NCBI RefSeq assembly: GCF_901000735.1
Contig: NC_081548.1
Coordinates: forward strand, 4,650,001 to 4,714,000
Direction of reading: 5' to 3'
Length of the DNA stretch: 64,000 bases
Source of the DNA: Corylus avellana
Lineage: Eukaryota; Streptophyta; Magnoliopsida; Fagales; Betulaceae
Numbering within the stretch: position 1 is the first letter of the stretch; each line of letters opens with the position of its first letter. Position numbers and translations under genes: made by a program. Below are positions 31,320 through 43,100 of this stretch, one piece after another. The notes below the pieces were generated by a model. The model did no database searches. It saw only the letters and a list, made by a program, of their open reading frames with translations, and was not told the origin of the DNA.

Positions 31320-34195
31320 ATAGCTCATGCAGCCATCATGTGGTGGACCTCTGTTAATTACTTGTGCCCTGTTGTTACAGCATAACATTGTTTGCGTAAA
31401 TCTCAGAATTTGTACATATGGAATAATTTAAAGCTTTGTATATAAAAACTGTGTAATCAATTATATAGCTCAGTTATATGTCTCAAGTCTCTCTCTCTCT
31501 CTCTCTTCCTTTTTGAATTTTGTTCTTTTCTTCTTTTCTTTTTTTGAAGGGGAAAATATTCATGTCTCATTAATCGAAGGATCACGACCAAACCCTCTTA
31601 CATCATAGAGTATAAAGCTCTAAAAAATCATAACCAAAGCTACAAAGGTACGTCGCCATAGAAACATTCATAAACAATCTTACATTCAAAACCTATTCAT
31701 AACATACATCATCCGTTAACTCATGACTAATCTTCAGTTGTAGCAATAGATCTATTCCAGGCAGACTCAATCCAATACATAGGTAGCACATGTTCCTCGG
31801 ACATGGGGCAAGAACCACATGCAAAAACCTCATCCTCCTCGGCCCTCAAAGCCAAGAAACTCTTAGCATCCACAACTCAAGGGTCTAGACCAAAAAGCAT
31901 TCACCCCACAGATTGACAAAAGAGTAAGTCTAGAGATAAATACAACCTTATTCAACAAAATGCAATGAAAAACTGCAAAAAAACCAACAGAAAAACACAA
32001 AGATCGCTGTGAGAGTGCAAAAACTCTCACCAATCTACTCCTCCTCAACCCATCAGCCAGGAAAACTACATCCTTCTCCACATAGATCACTCATGAGAGC
32101 AAATCTATGGAGAAAAGCTCTTATTCAAAACATCAACAACAAGCAAACCAGCCAACAAAACAGCAACAACCGGAGTGGAAGAGATGATAGGCACTAGCTA
32201 GCGTTGGTGCATGGTGGAGCGGATGGAGGAAATGGGCGGCACAACACCTTGGAGAGCGGATAGAAGAGGCCAGCGTTGCTGCTTTATGGCTGGAAAGCAC
32301 CTACAAAAACGGAAAGCCAAGAAAAAAAAAAACAGAAGGGAGAGGGGGGAGGGGGAGAGGAGGAGGGAGGCTCCCTCCTCTCTTTGAATCTTGTTCTTGA
32401 TGGTAGCCTTTGGTGAAGGTTTTGGAGGCCTGAGGATTCAATTATTTGCTTTGCTTTGCTGCAATAACACACATATTTTAGGCCTAGTGGAAGAGTCGTT
32501 TAATAAGAACTTGTAAATGCTAGAAGTCGTTCAGCTGAAAACCATGCTAAAAATCGTGGTGCAAAGCACCTTTTCTTTGCCATCGTTCTTGTTCAGGATT
32601 GCTCATTGTATCTTTAGATTTGTTTATGATAGCCACATGTTTCCAATGTAGGACATAAGAACTAATGTGCCGCTGTACTATATCCCATCTGGGTGAGCCT
32701 TCGGAAATTTTTTGGTCTCATCATAATAGTATCTACGGGTGATTTTCAAGTATATGCTATATTCCATTGGGGTGAGCCTTACGCTTTTTCCGTGTATCAG
32801 GGATCATAGCAAATCTAAGAGTCCAAGGCATTATTATGAAGCCAAAGAAAAAACATTGTGTTAATATGAAGGATGGATCAAAACCTGCGAAGCAATTCGT
32901 GGTGTTCCAACGAGTTCAGATCCTGTGTAATGAGACTACTCATTACATGTGCAATAGGCAACTTCATGTGAGAGGGCGTCCGATCCCCACCCTATTCAGA
33001 CAAATGTCCAGACAGCCGGAAAGCTCACCTAACCAAAAGATGTCTTACCTAATAGATAGGGCCATTTACATGTTAGTCTCGTAAACAATCAACTCAAATG
33101 GCATATCAACTTATTCAATTAGGATATAAATTTCCTACAACGAAATTTTTTTTACAATCCATTCAACAATGCATGTCTTATCATAATTCAGGAAACGACT
33201 CTCTGATCCCAACACAATACAAAATTTCAACTGTTTGCACACTAATCGGATCAATAAAATAGTTCACTAAACCAGAAAGCAGCCAAAGTACCAAATAGCC
33301 AATGTGACCAATGCATTTCAGCATGTTAAGAACCTCCTAAGTTTAGAAACTAAAACTCCAGTACAACCAATGCAAGGTAAAGTTCAATTAATAATGCCAC
33401 AACCACCAAGGACTCTCCCAACGTGGACTAGCTTTGAAATACTATTGCTTGTTTTGAGTGATATACTTTGTAAGAACATAGCAGCCATGTGGGAAGTCTG
33501 TGTAGTAGTTCTCTATGGTGGCCTTGGTTTCAAACCCGAATTTCTTGTAAAAGTTTATGGCATTCTCATTGTTTGTCTGCACACGCAAGTAAACCTCAGA
33601 CACGTTTTGCTTGGAGCAGAGATCAAGAACATGGTTCAACAGCCTTGTACCTGCCAAATCCCAGGATTACATCACTACACCTGCAAATAACAGAGCTTTC
33701 ATCCAAAGCATGTGGAGAAAAGCTTTTTTCGAGAATAAACAGAACTAAGGATTAAGAATTCCAGCCAAAAAATATGTTGGAGGTTTGTTCTTTGTATTTC
33801 TTTCTTAATTTCACACGACTTCAGATAATTTAACAGCAACTCTAGTGTCTAAAAAGTTGCAAAACCTAAAATTATTATGACATTTTCACGTCAAATTAAA
33901 GTGGGCTTTGGTGATGGTCGGAGATAATTTAGTTTTGGACTCCATATTCTGCATCGAACAACAAAGACAATAAGTAAAATAAAACAAACCATTCCACGAA
34001 CAGATAAAGACTCTAAATACAAACAAATTCCATGTGGTTTAGCCGCTAGCATCAACCTCTAAACGCCACTGGTCTCCTAGGTTAATGAAGAAAAGGAAAA
34101 AAATCAATGGAGTCATTCCTAGGGGTTCAATATTTGGTAGAACTTCTAGGTGGAATTTGAATTAGAAAATCCATCTTAAAGATATGAGGTTTAGC
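31233..34195. repeat. Duplicated segment, copy A (pair of 45928-48068)
   Basis: From the last exon of the plastid-protein gene to beyond the last exon of the NAA50-like gene this segment matches 45928-48068 in the same orientation at high identity, apart from an 855-bp insertion present only here (31528-32382) and small indels. It covers both 3' ends of two convergent genes and the intergenic DNA between them. Confidence 0.9.
31528..32382 (-). mobile_element. Retroposed insertion with 16-bp TSD, present in copy A only
   Basis: TTTGAATTTTGTTCTT (31512-31527) and TTTGAATCTTGTTCTT (32383-32398) flank it; copy B at about 46190 has a single uninterrupted TTTGAATCTTGTTCTT. The plus-strand left end is T-rich (complement of an A-rich tail) and the other end is purine-rich. 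No RT motif; a weak common pattern with 45095-45340 suggests a non-autonomous non-LTR family. The 75-codon minus frame inside it has no recognisable motif. Confidence 0.8.
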
Positions 34196-37100
34196 CAACT
34201 CCATATAAAAGATAACAATTATTTCTAGCAAAAGTAGCATAAGCACTTCAAAAGAAGAGATATGTCCATGTTGACACAACACTGTTATAAATATGTCCCC
34301 TGCCATCAGAATTTACCCACAATTTAGTTTTAATCTTTTGAACCTGTACATAATGTTCATACAGTGCTAACATCGATTGATCACATAAAAAAATACCAAG
34401 AAATGATTGTTTCCTTTTGAAATTGGAACAACATATTCTTGTTAGAAAGATATTGTAAGCATTAATACCAAACACAAGAGAGAAAGGAGGGAGGGAGAGG
34501 GGGCTAACATTATGGTAAAACAGAGTAAACCAAGTAAAATTATACATTGCGTATAAAAATATACGAAAGGACAAAACCAATTAATTCTTATCAATGTTCA
34601 GCAAAAAGTGCGTGGATTTCTCCTTCATATTCCCTTTTTAATTTCCACACAGTCTTCATTTCACACAACTTCAGACTATCAAACAGTGAGTCTACTGTTT
34701 AACAAGTTGGAAAACCTAAAGGGCTACTTTAACCAACATAGTTTACCAGTTTGGACCAAGTCATATCAACAAGCATACTAACCCTTAAAAAAAAAAAAAA
34801 AAAGAAAAAAAAAATCAACAACCAAGATACCATGGCTTCACAAACAAACTCTATACACAACTACAATAAAAAAAAAGATAAGTTGCACACTTACCAATGC
34901 CCAAACGCTGATATGATTCTAAGACACCCAATGTCATGATATAAACACGGATAGCCCCACCTTCCTTCTTCTCAAGCCGGCATGCAATTGAACCAACATT
35001 GATATCACCAGAGTATGCTGAGAAAAAAAAAAATCAAAAGAACCAACACTTTAGGATGACCAATATATTTATTGATTTGGGCTATGAAGTTACACTTCAA
35101 GACAATTAGTGGATGTGAGACAGTATAAAATCATGAGTTTTGAACAAGCAGCTATACATTAAATTTCTGTAATTGTGCTCTGCATGCACTGTTTTCCCGT
35201 TCCTTTTTTTTTTTCCTGGATGAGTTGTGTTTTAATATACCATGTACATCCATCATATGGTCTTCCTTGCTGGATTCTATTGTTAAGAATCCCAATCAGT
35301 TGGGACTAAGGCTTATTTTAGGTGCGTGGATTTGTCTCTTCCTTAGGCATATGTGTAGTTTTGGAGGTTAAATGGATAATTATCTTCGACAGACATCAAT
35401 TTTTTTTTATAAGATCTTCGAGAGACATCATAGGCAACGGGAAACACATGCTCAAACCATAAGTGCCTGTAAACTAGTTAATAAGGAAGTAAATAATAAT
35501 ATAATAACCGACATCAAAGATGGAAAAATAAGCACCACATGTTGTGTAGTGAGAACCTTCAATCCTTCATAGCAACAAAATTAGGTTTCAGAAATTACTT
35601 GACACCAGAAGTTATGAATGCAGGAGCTAGGAAAAAAAGTTTCAGGGGAATTCGAGACCACAATACTGTAAAGTGATGCCATTTCTAATTATCTTGACAT
35701 CCAACATTTTTTTCAAGGATATTCAAATACCATTTGCATTTTGCAGCATGGAAGAAATTCCATTAAAAATTCAGGAATTATGAGATCATCAGATAAGATG
35801 AGAATACATGGCAGTCTTAAAAAATACTGAAGCTCTGTTACAAAATAACTTTCAGCATACTGTATCAAAAGGGAAATATGTGAAATGTAACGCAATCTTT
35901 GCAAAACAAAGGTGTGCTGAAGCTTGGACAGTACTAAGACAAAAGGTTTTGACATCCAAGAATTCATCTGTTAACATTTACAGAGTATTCATATCATTCA
36001 AGAAACTCACTAGTGATTCAGGAACTAAGAGATTGTTTGATAAAAGTTAAGAAATAAATTGCTATCTTAAGAGTCACTGAAGATCTCTGTTACAGAGTAA
36101 ATAATTGGCATACTGTGATCCCAAAAAAAAAAGGACATAACAATGTAACACAATCTTTTGCAGAAGTAAAATGTATTGAATCTTGGATGGTAATTAAAAA
36201 GAAAAAATAGCGTGAACACACCAAAAATGAGGAATGTTAAGGACAGCTACCAACCAACTAGTATGAGCTGGTGAAATGACAAGATGAAGACCAAAAAGGG
36301 TATACATAATGAACTGACACGGAAAAACATGTGGCCTTTAACATTACTTAGAAAATGGTACTGAACAGCTATGGATGTTGAAAAAGGATTCAAGCTGATA
36401 GTATTGTTTTTGGATAGAAATGACTTTTCTCTCTTCTCTCTCTTCCACCTCCGCCTGAGTGCAAGCGTGTGGGTGGCGTGTGAGTTCTGTTTGGGTGTCT
36501 AGTCTGTGAGTGGATTGGTTAGTGTTATGGCTGATTCGAGAAAGTGGTCTGTGGAGTCCAAGAAGTTTGAGTTACTGATAAAAAGTTCAAGGGTAAGGAT
36601 TTTTGAAAGAAGCAATAGGATACAAAAATCCATTTTTTTGAAGAAGGATGAGTTGCTGTGGTTGGTGCGCATTGTCGAGGCATTGGTGGCAGTGGACACT
36701 TCTAAGGTTTTTTGGGACCAATCCAGAACAGGGTTCCCAAGGATTATTGCGCAGAAATGTTCCAACAGGAATGGACATTTTCTGACTGTAGAAGAATTCG
36801 AGGGAAGGCAAAGAAGAGGATCAATTATTATACCAGAAGGGCGAGTTGGTCAAGGTTGGGAACGTTTCATCTCGGAGGTGCGTTTGGCTAAGTCTTCATT
36901 GTGCGAGGTCAGGGAGGTCAGGGTAGATAAGAAGAAGTTTGAGGGGGCGGGAAGGAGAAGTTTTGCGGAAGTGTTGGGGTCATCGTTGCAACCGGCAGAT
37001 GACTATTTTGTTGCTTATTCCGAGCCGATAGCCAGGGTGCCTAGATGGCTGAAGGAGGCCGCTGCAGAGAAGGATAAGCCATGCCATGCTTCCACGGAGC

Positions 37101-40100
37101 AGGGGTGGGTTCGAACAAGGCGAGCCCTCAGGTGAGGACTGGTGGTGGGTGCGTGGAGGGACCAATGAAAAACCAGTTCACTGGCACGAAGGGAATGAGC
37201 AACCTAAAGGCAGGGGAGTCACGTGGTGGGTTCAACAGAATTCCAGCAAGAAGGAACCAGTTTCCGGCGAGCAGGTTGAACTCCTCGGCAAAGATGACAG
37301 CTTCGGAAGTTGGAGCTGATCACGTGAAGAGATGGGAGGGGGTAGGTAGGATCGAAGAGCAGGCCTGGTTTCGTGTGAAATCTAAACTCATTAATGCGAA
37401 GGAGTCGTTGAGTAGGCTGAGGGGAGAAATTAACGTGGGACTAGATAGGTTTGATTGTGTAATTAAATATCTGGAGGAGAGGAGTGGTTATACAAGGCCT
37501 GGTGGGGCGTGCGTCTGTGGTCTGGCAGGAGGGGTCTCATTCAAACAAGGGGAGGCCCAGCCCAAGATGATTAATATGGAGGATAGTGTTATGGAGGGGG
37601 AGGATGGGTCTAAGGGGAAAGGCCAACGGCCCAAGAGAAAGAATAAGGGGAAGAAGAAGGTGGTCGTTGTTTATAGGCGTAGGAAGGTGGGCCTGGGGCT
37701 GGGTTTGACCAGCCCACGCTCGTCGGGTCCAGAAAAGGCAAGACCCAAGGGCTCGCCGGAGGTGTTAAACTCGATCAGCTCGCAGGTGGGTTGCCGAAGG
37801 ACTCCGGCAGGTGATCCAGGTGTGTCGTCCTCGGCGGCAACAGGGGCACACACGGAGGAAATTCTTATTGACGGACCCGGTGAGTTTTCTTGTGGAGAGG
37901 AGGCGTCGATTCTGGCCGGAAATAGTTGCTGCATACCGGCAGTCGTGATTAAGGATAGGGGGGAGGATTTTTCGTGCCAGACTAGGCCGGAGATGCCGTC
38001 TGTGGTGGTCGCCGGCGAATCAAAGTTGGTTGGCAACATTTACAGTGCTTCGGCGGTGACTCTGTCAAGCCAGACAATGTCGGAGGTGCCACTTTTGGTT
38101 GCCGCCGGTGAGGATTTCGAGTGGGTTGAGCCTGGGGAGGCTTCTGGAGCTGGAGGAGCTCTAGGGATGGTGGTTTTGGGCAATGGGGACGCTGTTTCGC
38201 ACTAGAGGACGCCGGTGATAGCAGGTACAGTGAGTGAGAGCAGTGAGTTGGTGCCATGGTCAGGCGGCGATGTGTTCCAAGTTGTCAGTCAGGTTAGTGA
38301 GGGATTGGGTCAAGTGCAGGAACAAGTGTATAATGGTGGGTTGAATGATTTTTGTCCCGCTTGGGATGGTGATCCTTCAATTATAGGATTCCGATGTTCA
38401 GGTTTGGTTGAGTCTCGAGAGGCTAGTCAGGTGGGGGTAGCAAAGAGTTGTGGGGGTGAAGTCATTGTTGATGCTAGGAGTAAGGAAGTGGGGAGGGCAG
38501 GGGGCGTGTGGAATAGAGGGGCCTTCGCCTTTGAACAATTATGGGCCTAATTCAGGGGAGGTGGCAGGCTATTCAGATTGGGTTATTCAGTGTGCCAATG
38601 AGATCTATCCGATCGTGGGGATTTCGTATGCCGGTCATAAGTTGCAGTTGTTAGCATTGTTAACCTCTCTAGAAGAGAAGCGCCGAAATAATGGGATGGT
38701 AACTACTTCAAGTAGCGGCACAAAGGGTAAAAAGGAGATGAGGAATTTGGAGTGCTCGGTGAATTATGATGCCAGAAGTGGGAGCTCGGTTCGGGGAAGC
38801 AGGAAGGGGAGGGGGAATGTAGTAGTTTTATGAAGATAAGCATACTCTCTTGGAATGTGAGAGGGTTGAATAAGAGGGATAAATGCTTGAGGGTGAGTAA
38901 TTTGCTTAGGGATTGGAATGCAGATGTTGTTTGCCTTCAAGAAACCAAGATCCAGTGTATGTTTAGAAACATTGTCCGCAGTTTATGGAGGCGGAACCAT
39001 ATGGATTGGTGCTGTTTGGATTCTAGTGGGGCCTCGGGTGGTATTTTAATCATGTGGGATACTAGGGTGGTGGAGAAGATCGATGTCTGTATAGGGGATT
39101 TTACCCTGGCCGTGTCTTTTAGGAATGTGGTAGATCCCTCTGTGTGGGCGTTTGCAAGGGTGTATGGTCCGCATATTGATAGGGATAAAAGGCTCCTTTG
39201 GGATGAGTAGGCTGGGGTTCTTAGTTGGTGGAACTTGCCATGGTGTATTGGGGGAGATTTCAATGTTACTCGATTCCCTAGTGAAAGATCTGGTGGAGCT
39301 CGTTTGGATTCTGCTATGATGGGTTTCTTTGATTTTATCTCTGAACAAGGGCTTATGGACCTTCCCCTTGTCAGGGGTGCTTGTACTTGGTCGGTTTCTC
39401 AAGATCCTCCGCTATGGTCTAGGATTGATCGGTTTCTTGTTTCTCCGGATTTGGAAGCTTGGTTTCCAGGGGTGAGGCAGAAGAGGCTTCCACGTCTATG
39501 CTCGAATCACTTCCCAATCATTCTTGAATTGGGGGAGGTCTCCCAGGGGAAAAGGCCATTCAGGTTTGAGAATGTGTGGCTTAAAGAGGAAGGGTTTGTT
39601 GCCTTAGTGAAACAATGGTGGGATTCTTATGAGTTCCAAGGTACGCCGAGCTTTGTTCTCGCTCGCAAACTCAAGGCCTTGAAGCTAAATTTGAAGACTT
39701 GGAATGAGGAGGTGTTTGGTAACATTAAGAAGAATAAGCGGTCACTTATTGAAGATCTTCGGGCGTTTGATGAGTACGAAGAAAGTAGGGCTTTGAACGA
39801 GGAGGAGTTAACGAGGAAGGCCGAGGTTGTTCGAGAATTAGAGAAGTGTACACTTATGGAAGAGATTAGTTGGAGACAGAAATCTAGGGTGTTTTGGTTA
39901 AAGGAAGAGGACAAGTGCACTAAATTCTTTCATTCCATAGCCAACTCTAACAGAAGATATAACTCGATAGAGTCCCTTATGATTGGGGAAAATCTTTCTT
40001 CAAATCAAGATGAGATTAGTGAGCACATTGTTGATTTCTACCAAAAGCTCTTTGCTGGACAGCACAGTTGGAGGCCTTTGGTTGATGGTATCTATTTGGA

Positions 40101-43100
40101 TTCTATTTCGGAGGGAGAGGCCAGCTGGTTGGAGAGAGATTTTGAAGAGGAAGAGGTTAGAAAGGTCGTGTTTTAGATGAACGGCAATAAGGCTTCGGGC
40201 CCCGATGGGTTTTCTATGGCGTTCTTCCAAGCTTGTTGGGATGTGGTGAGGGAGGACATTATGAGGGTCTTCAGTGCTTTCCATGCGGGCGGGTTGTTTG
40301 TAAAGAGCCTCAACGCCTCTTTCATTTCGCTTATTCCGAAGATTCCCGGTGCCATCAACCTCAAAGATTTTCGCCCGATTAGTCTTGTGGGAGGTATGTA
40401 CAAAATTATATAAAAAGGTTTTAGCAAACAGATTGAAGGTTGTGTTGGACAAGATCATCTCCAAGTCGCAAAATGCTTTCATCAAAGGTAGGCAAATTCT
40501 AGATCCCATCTTGATTGCCAATGAATGCCTTGGTAGTAGGCTGAGATCTGGGGAGCCAGTGGTCATTTGCAAAATGGACTTGGAAAAAGCTTACGATCGT
40601 GTGAATTGGGGATTCTTGATGTACTTGCCGAGGAGGTGTGGTTTTGGCGGGTTTTGGTGTTCTTGGATTCAACATTGCATTTCCTCGGTGCGGTTCTCGA
40701 TTCTGGTAAATGGGTCTCCTAAAGGTTTTTTTAGCAGCTCCAAGGGTTTGAGACAAAGGGATCCACTCTCTCCTTTGCTGTTTGTGTTTGCGATGGAGGT
40801 TTTGAGTAGGATGATTTCGGCGGCGGTTCATAGAGGGCTGTTAGAAGGCTTCAAAGTCGGCAACACTACAGGCTCTCATCTTTTATTTGCAGATGACACC
40901 TTGATTTTTTGCAATGCTGGGCCTGCCCAGTTACGTTACTTGCAGAGTTTGTTTTTGTTGTTTGAAGCTGCTTCCGGGTTGAAGGTTAATTTGGCTAAAT
41001 CGATGCTTATTCCGGTGGGGAATGTGAAGCAAGTGGATTCGTTAGCCGGTATTTTAGGGTGTGAGGCAGCTACTTTGCCAGTGAAGTACCTTGGTCTCCC
41101 ATTGGGAGGCTCTTATAAGTCCAAGCATATTTGGGATGGAGTGATCGAAAAGATTGAATATCGGTTGGCCAGCTGGAAAAGGTTGTATTTATCGAAAGGG
41201 GGTAGGGTCACCCTAATCAAGAGCACTCTTGCTAACTTGCCCACTTATTACTTGTCTCTTTTCCCTATTCCGGTGAGTGTTGCTAAGCGCATTGAGAAGC
41301 TTCAGCGCAATTTTCTTTGGAGAGGGATAGGCGAAGAGTTCAAATACCACTTGGTGAAGTGGTCGTAGGTTTGCGCACCGATCACGGAAGGAGGGTTGGG
41401 GATCAGGAACTTATTGGTCTTCAACCGCGCTCTTCTAGGGGCGTTATGGGTCGGAAAGAGATGCTTGGTGGAGAGTTGTGGTAGATGCGAAGTTTGGAAG
41501 CTTATGGGGAGGGTGGTGTTCTGTTGAGCCTGGAGGATCGTTTGGGGTAGGGTTATGGAAGAATATTAGGAAAGGGTGGGAAACTTTCAAAGGCTTTACG
41601 AGATTTGAAGTGGGGGATGGGTCTAGGATTAGCTTTTGGCATGATTGGTGGTGTGGAGATTCAGCGCTCAAGATAGTGTTCCCGATCCTTTATAGTATTG
41701 CTTGTGCGAAGGATGCCTCAGTTGCGGATAACGTGGAGATGCTAGGTGGGTCCAACCAGTGGAATGTGAGTTTTTCGAGGGAGGTGGATGCCTTTGCCTC
41801 TTTCTACCAGGTGTTACATTCTACTAGAGTGAGAAGAGGGTCGGAAGATAGATTATGGTGGAACTCTTCTAAAAGAGGTACGTTCAAGGTCAAGGCTCTC
41901 TTTCTCTCCTTGGCATGCTCGAAAGGGAGGAGGTTCCCCTGGAAGAGTGTATGGTGGACACAGGCTCCTCCAAGGGCAGCGTTCTTTGCGTGGTCGGCGG
42001 CTTGGGGGAAAATTCTGACCTTAGATAACCTCAGAAAGCGAAATGTGATTGTGGTAAACAGATGTTGGATGTGCAAGATGAGTGAGGAGACGGTGGACCA
42101 TCTTCTTCTTCATTGTGAGGTGGCGTCTGCTTTGTGGAGTGCCTTTTTTGGCCGGTTTGGGTTATCATGGGTAATGCCTGGTCAGGTTTTTGAGTTGCTA
42201 GCCTATTGGTGGTCTACAGGAAGGGGGGGGAGTGCTGCAGTCTGGAAGATGATGCCTACTTGCTTTTTTTGGTGTATATGGAGAGAGAGAAATAATAGGT
42301 GCTTCGAGGATGAGGAAAGGTCTTTCGAGGACATTTTATCCTATTGTTTCCATACTCTGTATCTTTGGACTGTAGCGTTTGTTTTCCCGGTTTCAATTAG
42401 TTATGACGATTTCCTTGTACGTTTTTCCCTTTCTAGTTAGGTGATCCTCTTTGTATACTTTCAGTGTACTTTGGGGCACCTACCCTTTTAATAAAGTCAG
42501 TTACTTACTTATCAAAAAAAAAAAAAGGATTCAAGCTGATAATCAAAATTGATTGGAATTAGGCTATTCTCGGTTTGTTCATTTACCTTTCCTTTTCCAT
42601 CCCTAACACATCTAAACAACCTCAGTGTATATCTTCAAGAAGCTAATGGCTTAAAAATTATGTTGTTCTTCATGTGAACATAAAATGAATTGTTAAAACT
42701 GCACTAATTTCCCTACGAATAGGGAAGTTAAGAGTAAATACAATAACCACTCAAATTGGATTTGAACTAATTGTAACTTTAGAACTAAAACAGTAGTCAA
42801 GAACTTGCAACGATTATAAGGGAAAAAAAAAAATTCTGACAATAGCTATGTTATATATTTCTTATACTTTATCCAACAATCTCAACCATGCCAAAAAACA
42901 ATCTTAGAGGACCCAAATGGCCTTATTACAAAGCTCAAGTGGTAGTGAAACTATCAAAAAACTTTAGGGGAATGGACTACACCAGTATATAAAGCCTCTT
43001 ACAGTTTCAAAGGAACTCCTCTATAGATGGAGCGAAAATTAAACACTAGGATTTTTTTCATTTCAATACTGAACTAGAATCTCACCCTTTATCTTCAATA

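Larger units (their letters stand above)
36401..42521 (+). mobile_element. Full-length L1-type LINE with TSD and poly(A)
   Basis: AAAAAGGATTCAAGCTGATA occurs at 36381-36400 and again at 42522-42541, a TSD of up to 20 bp (some of the A bases belong to the tail). The element is about 6.1 kb: 5' leader, a basic ORF1 region (36527-38205), ORF2 with endonuclease, reverse transcriptase and zinc-binding C-terminus (38830-42440), AATAAA at about 42489 and poly(A) at 42513-42526. It sits in the same intron (intron 1) of the NAA50-like gene, in the opposite direction to that gene. Confidence 0.95.

Noticed and set aside
33304..33690. 128-codon plus frame, and the similar one at 47239-47562
   Set aside because: Antisense shadows of NAA50 exon 3; no splice or domain support on the plus strand.
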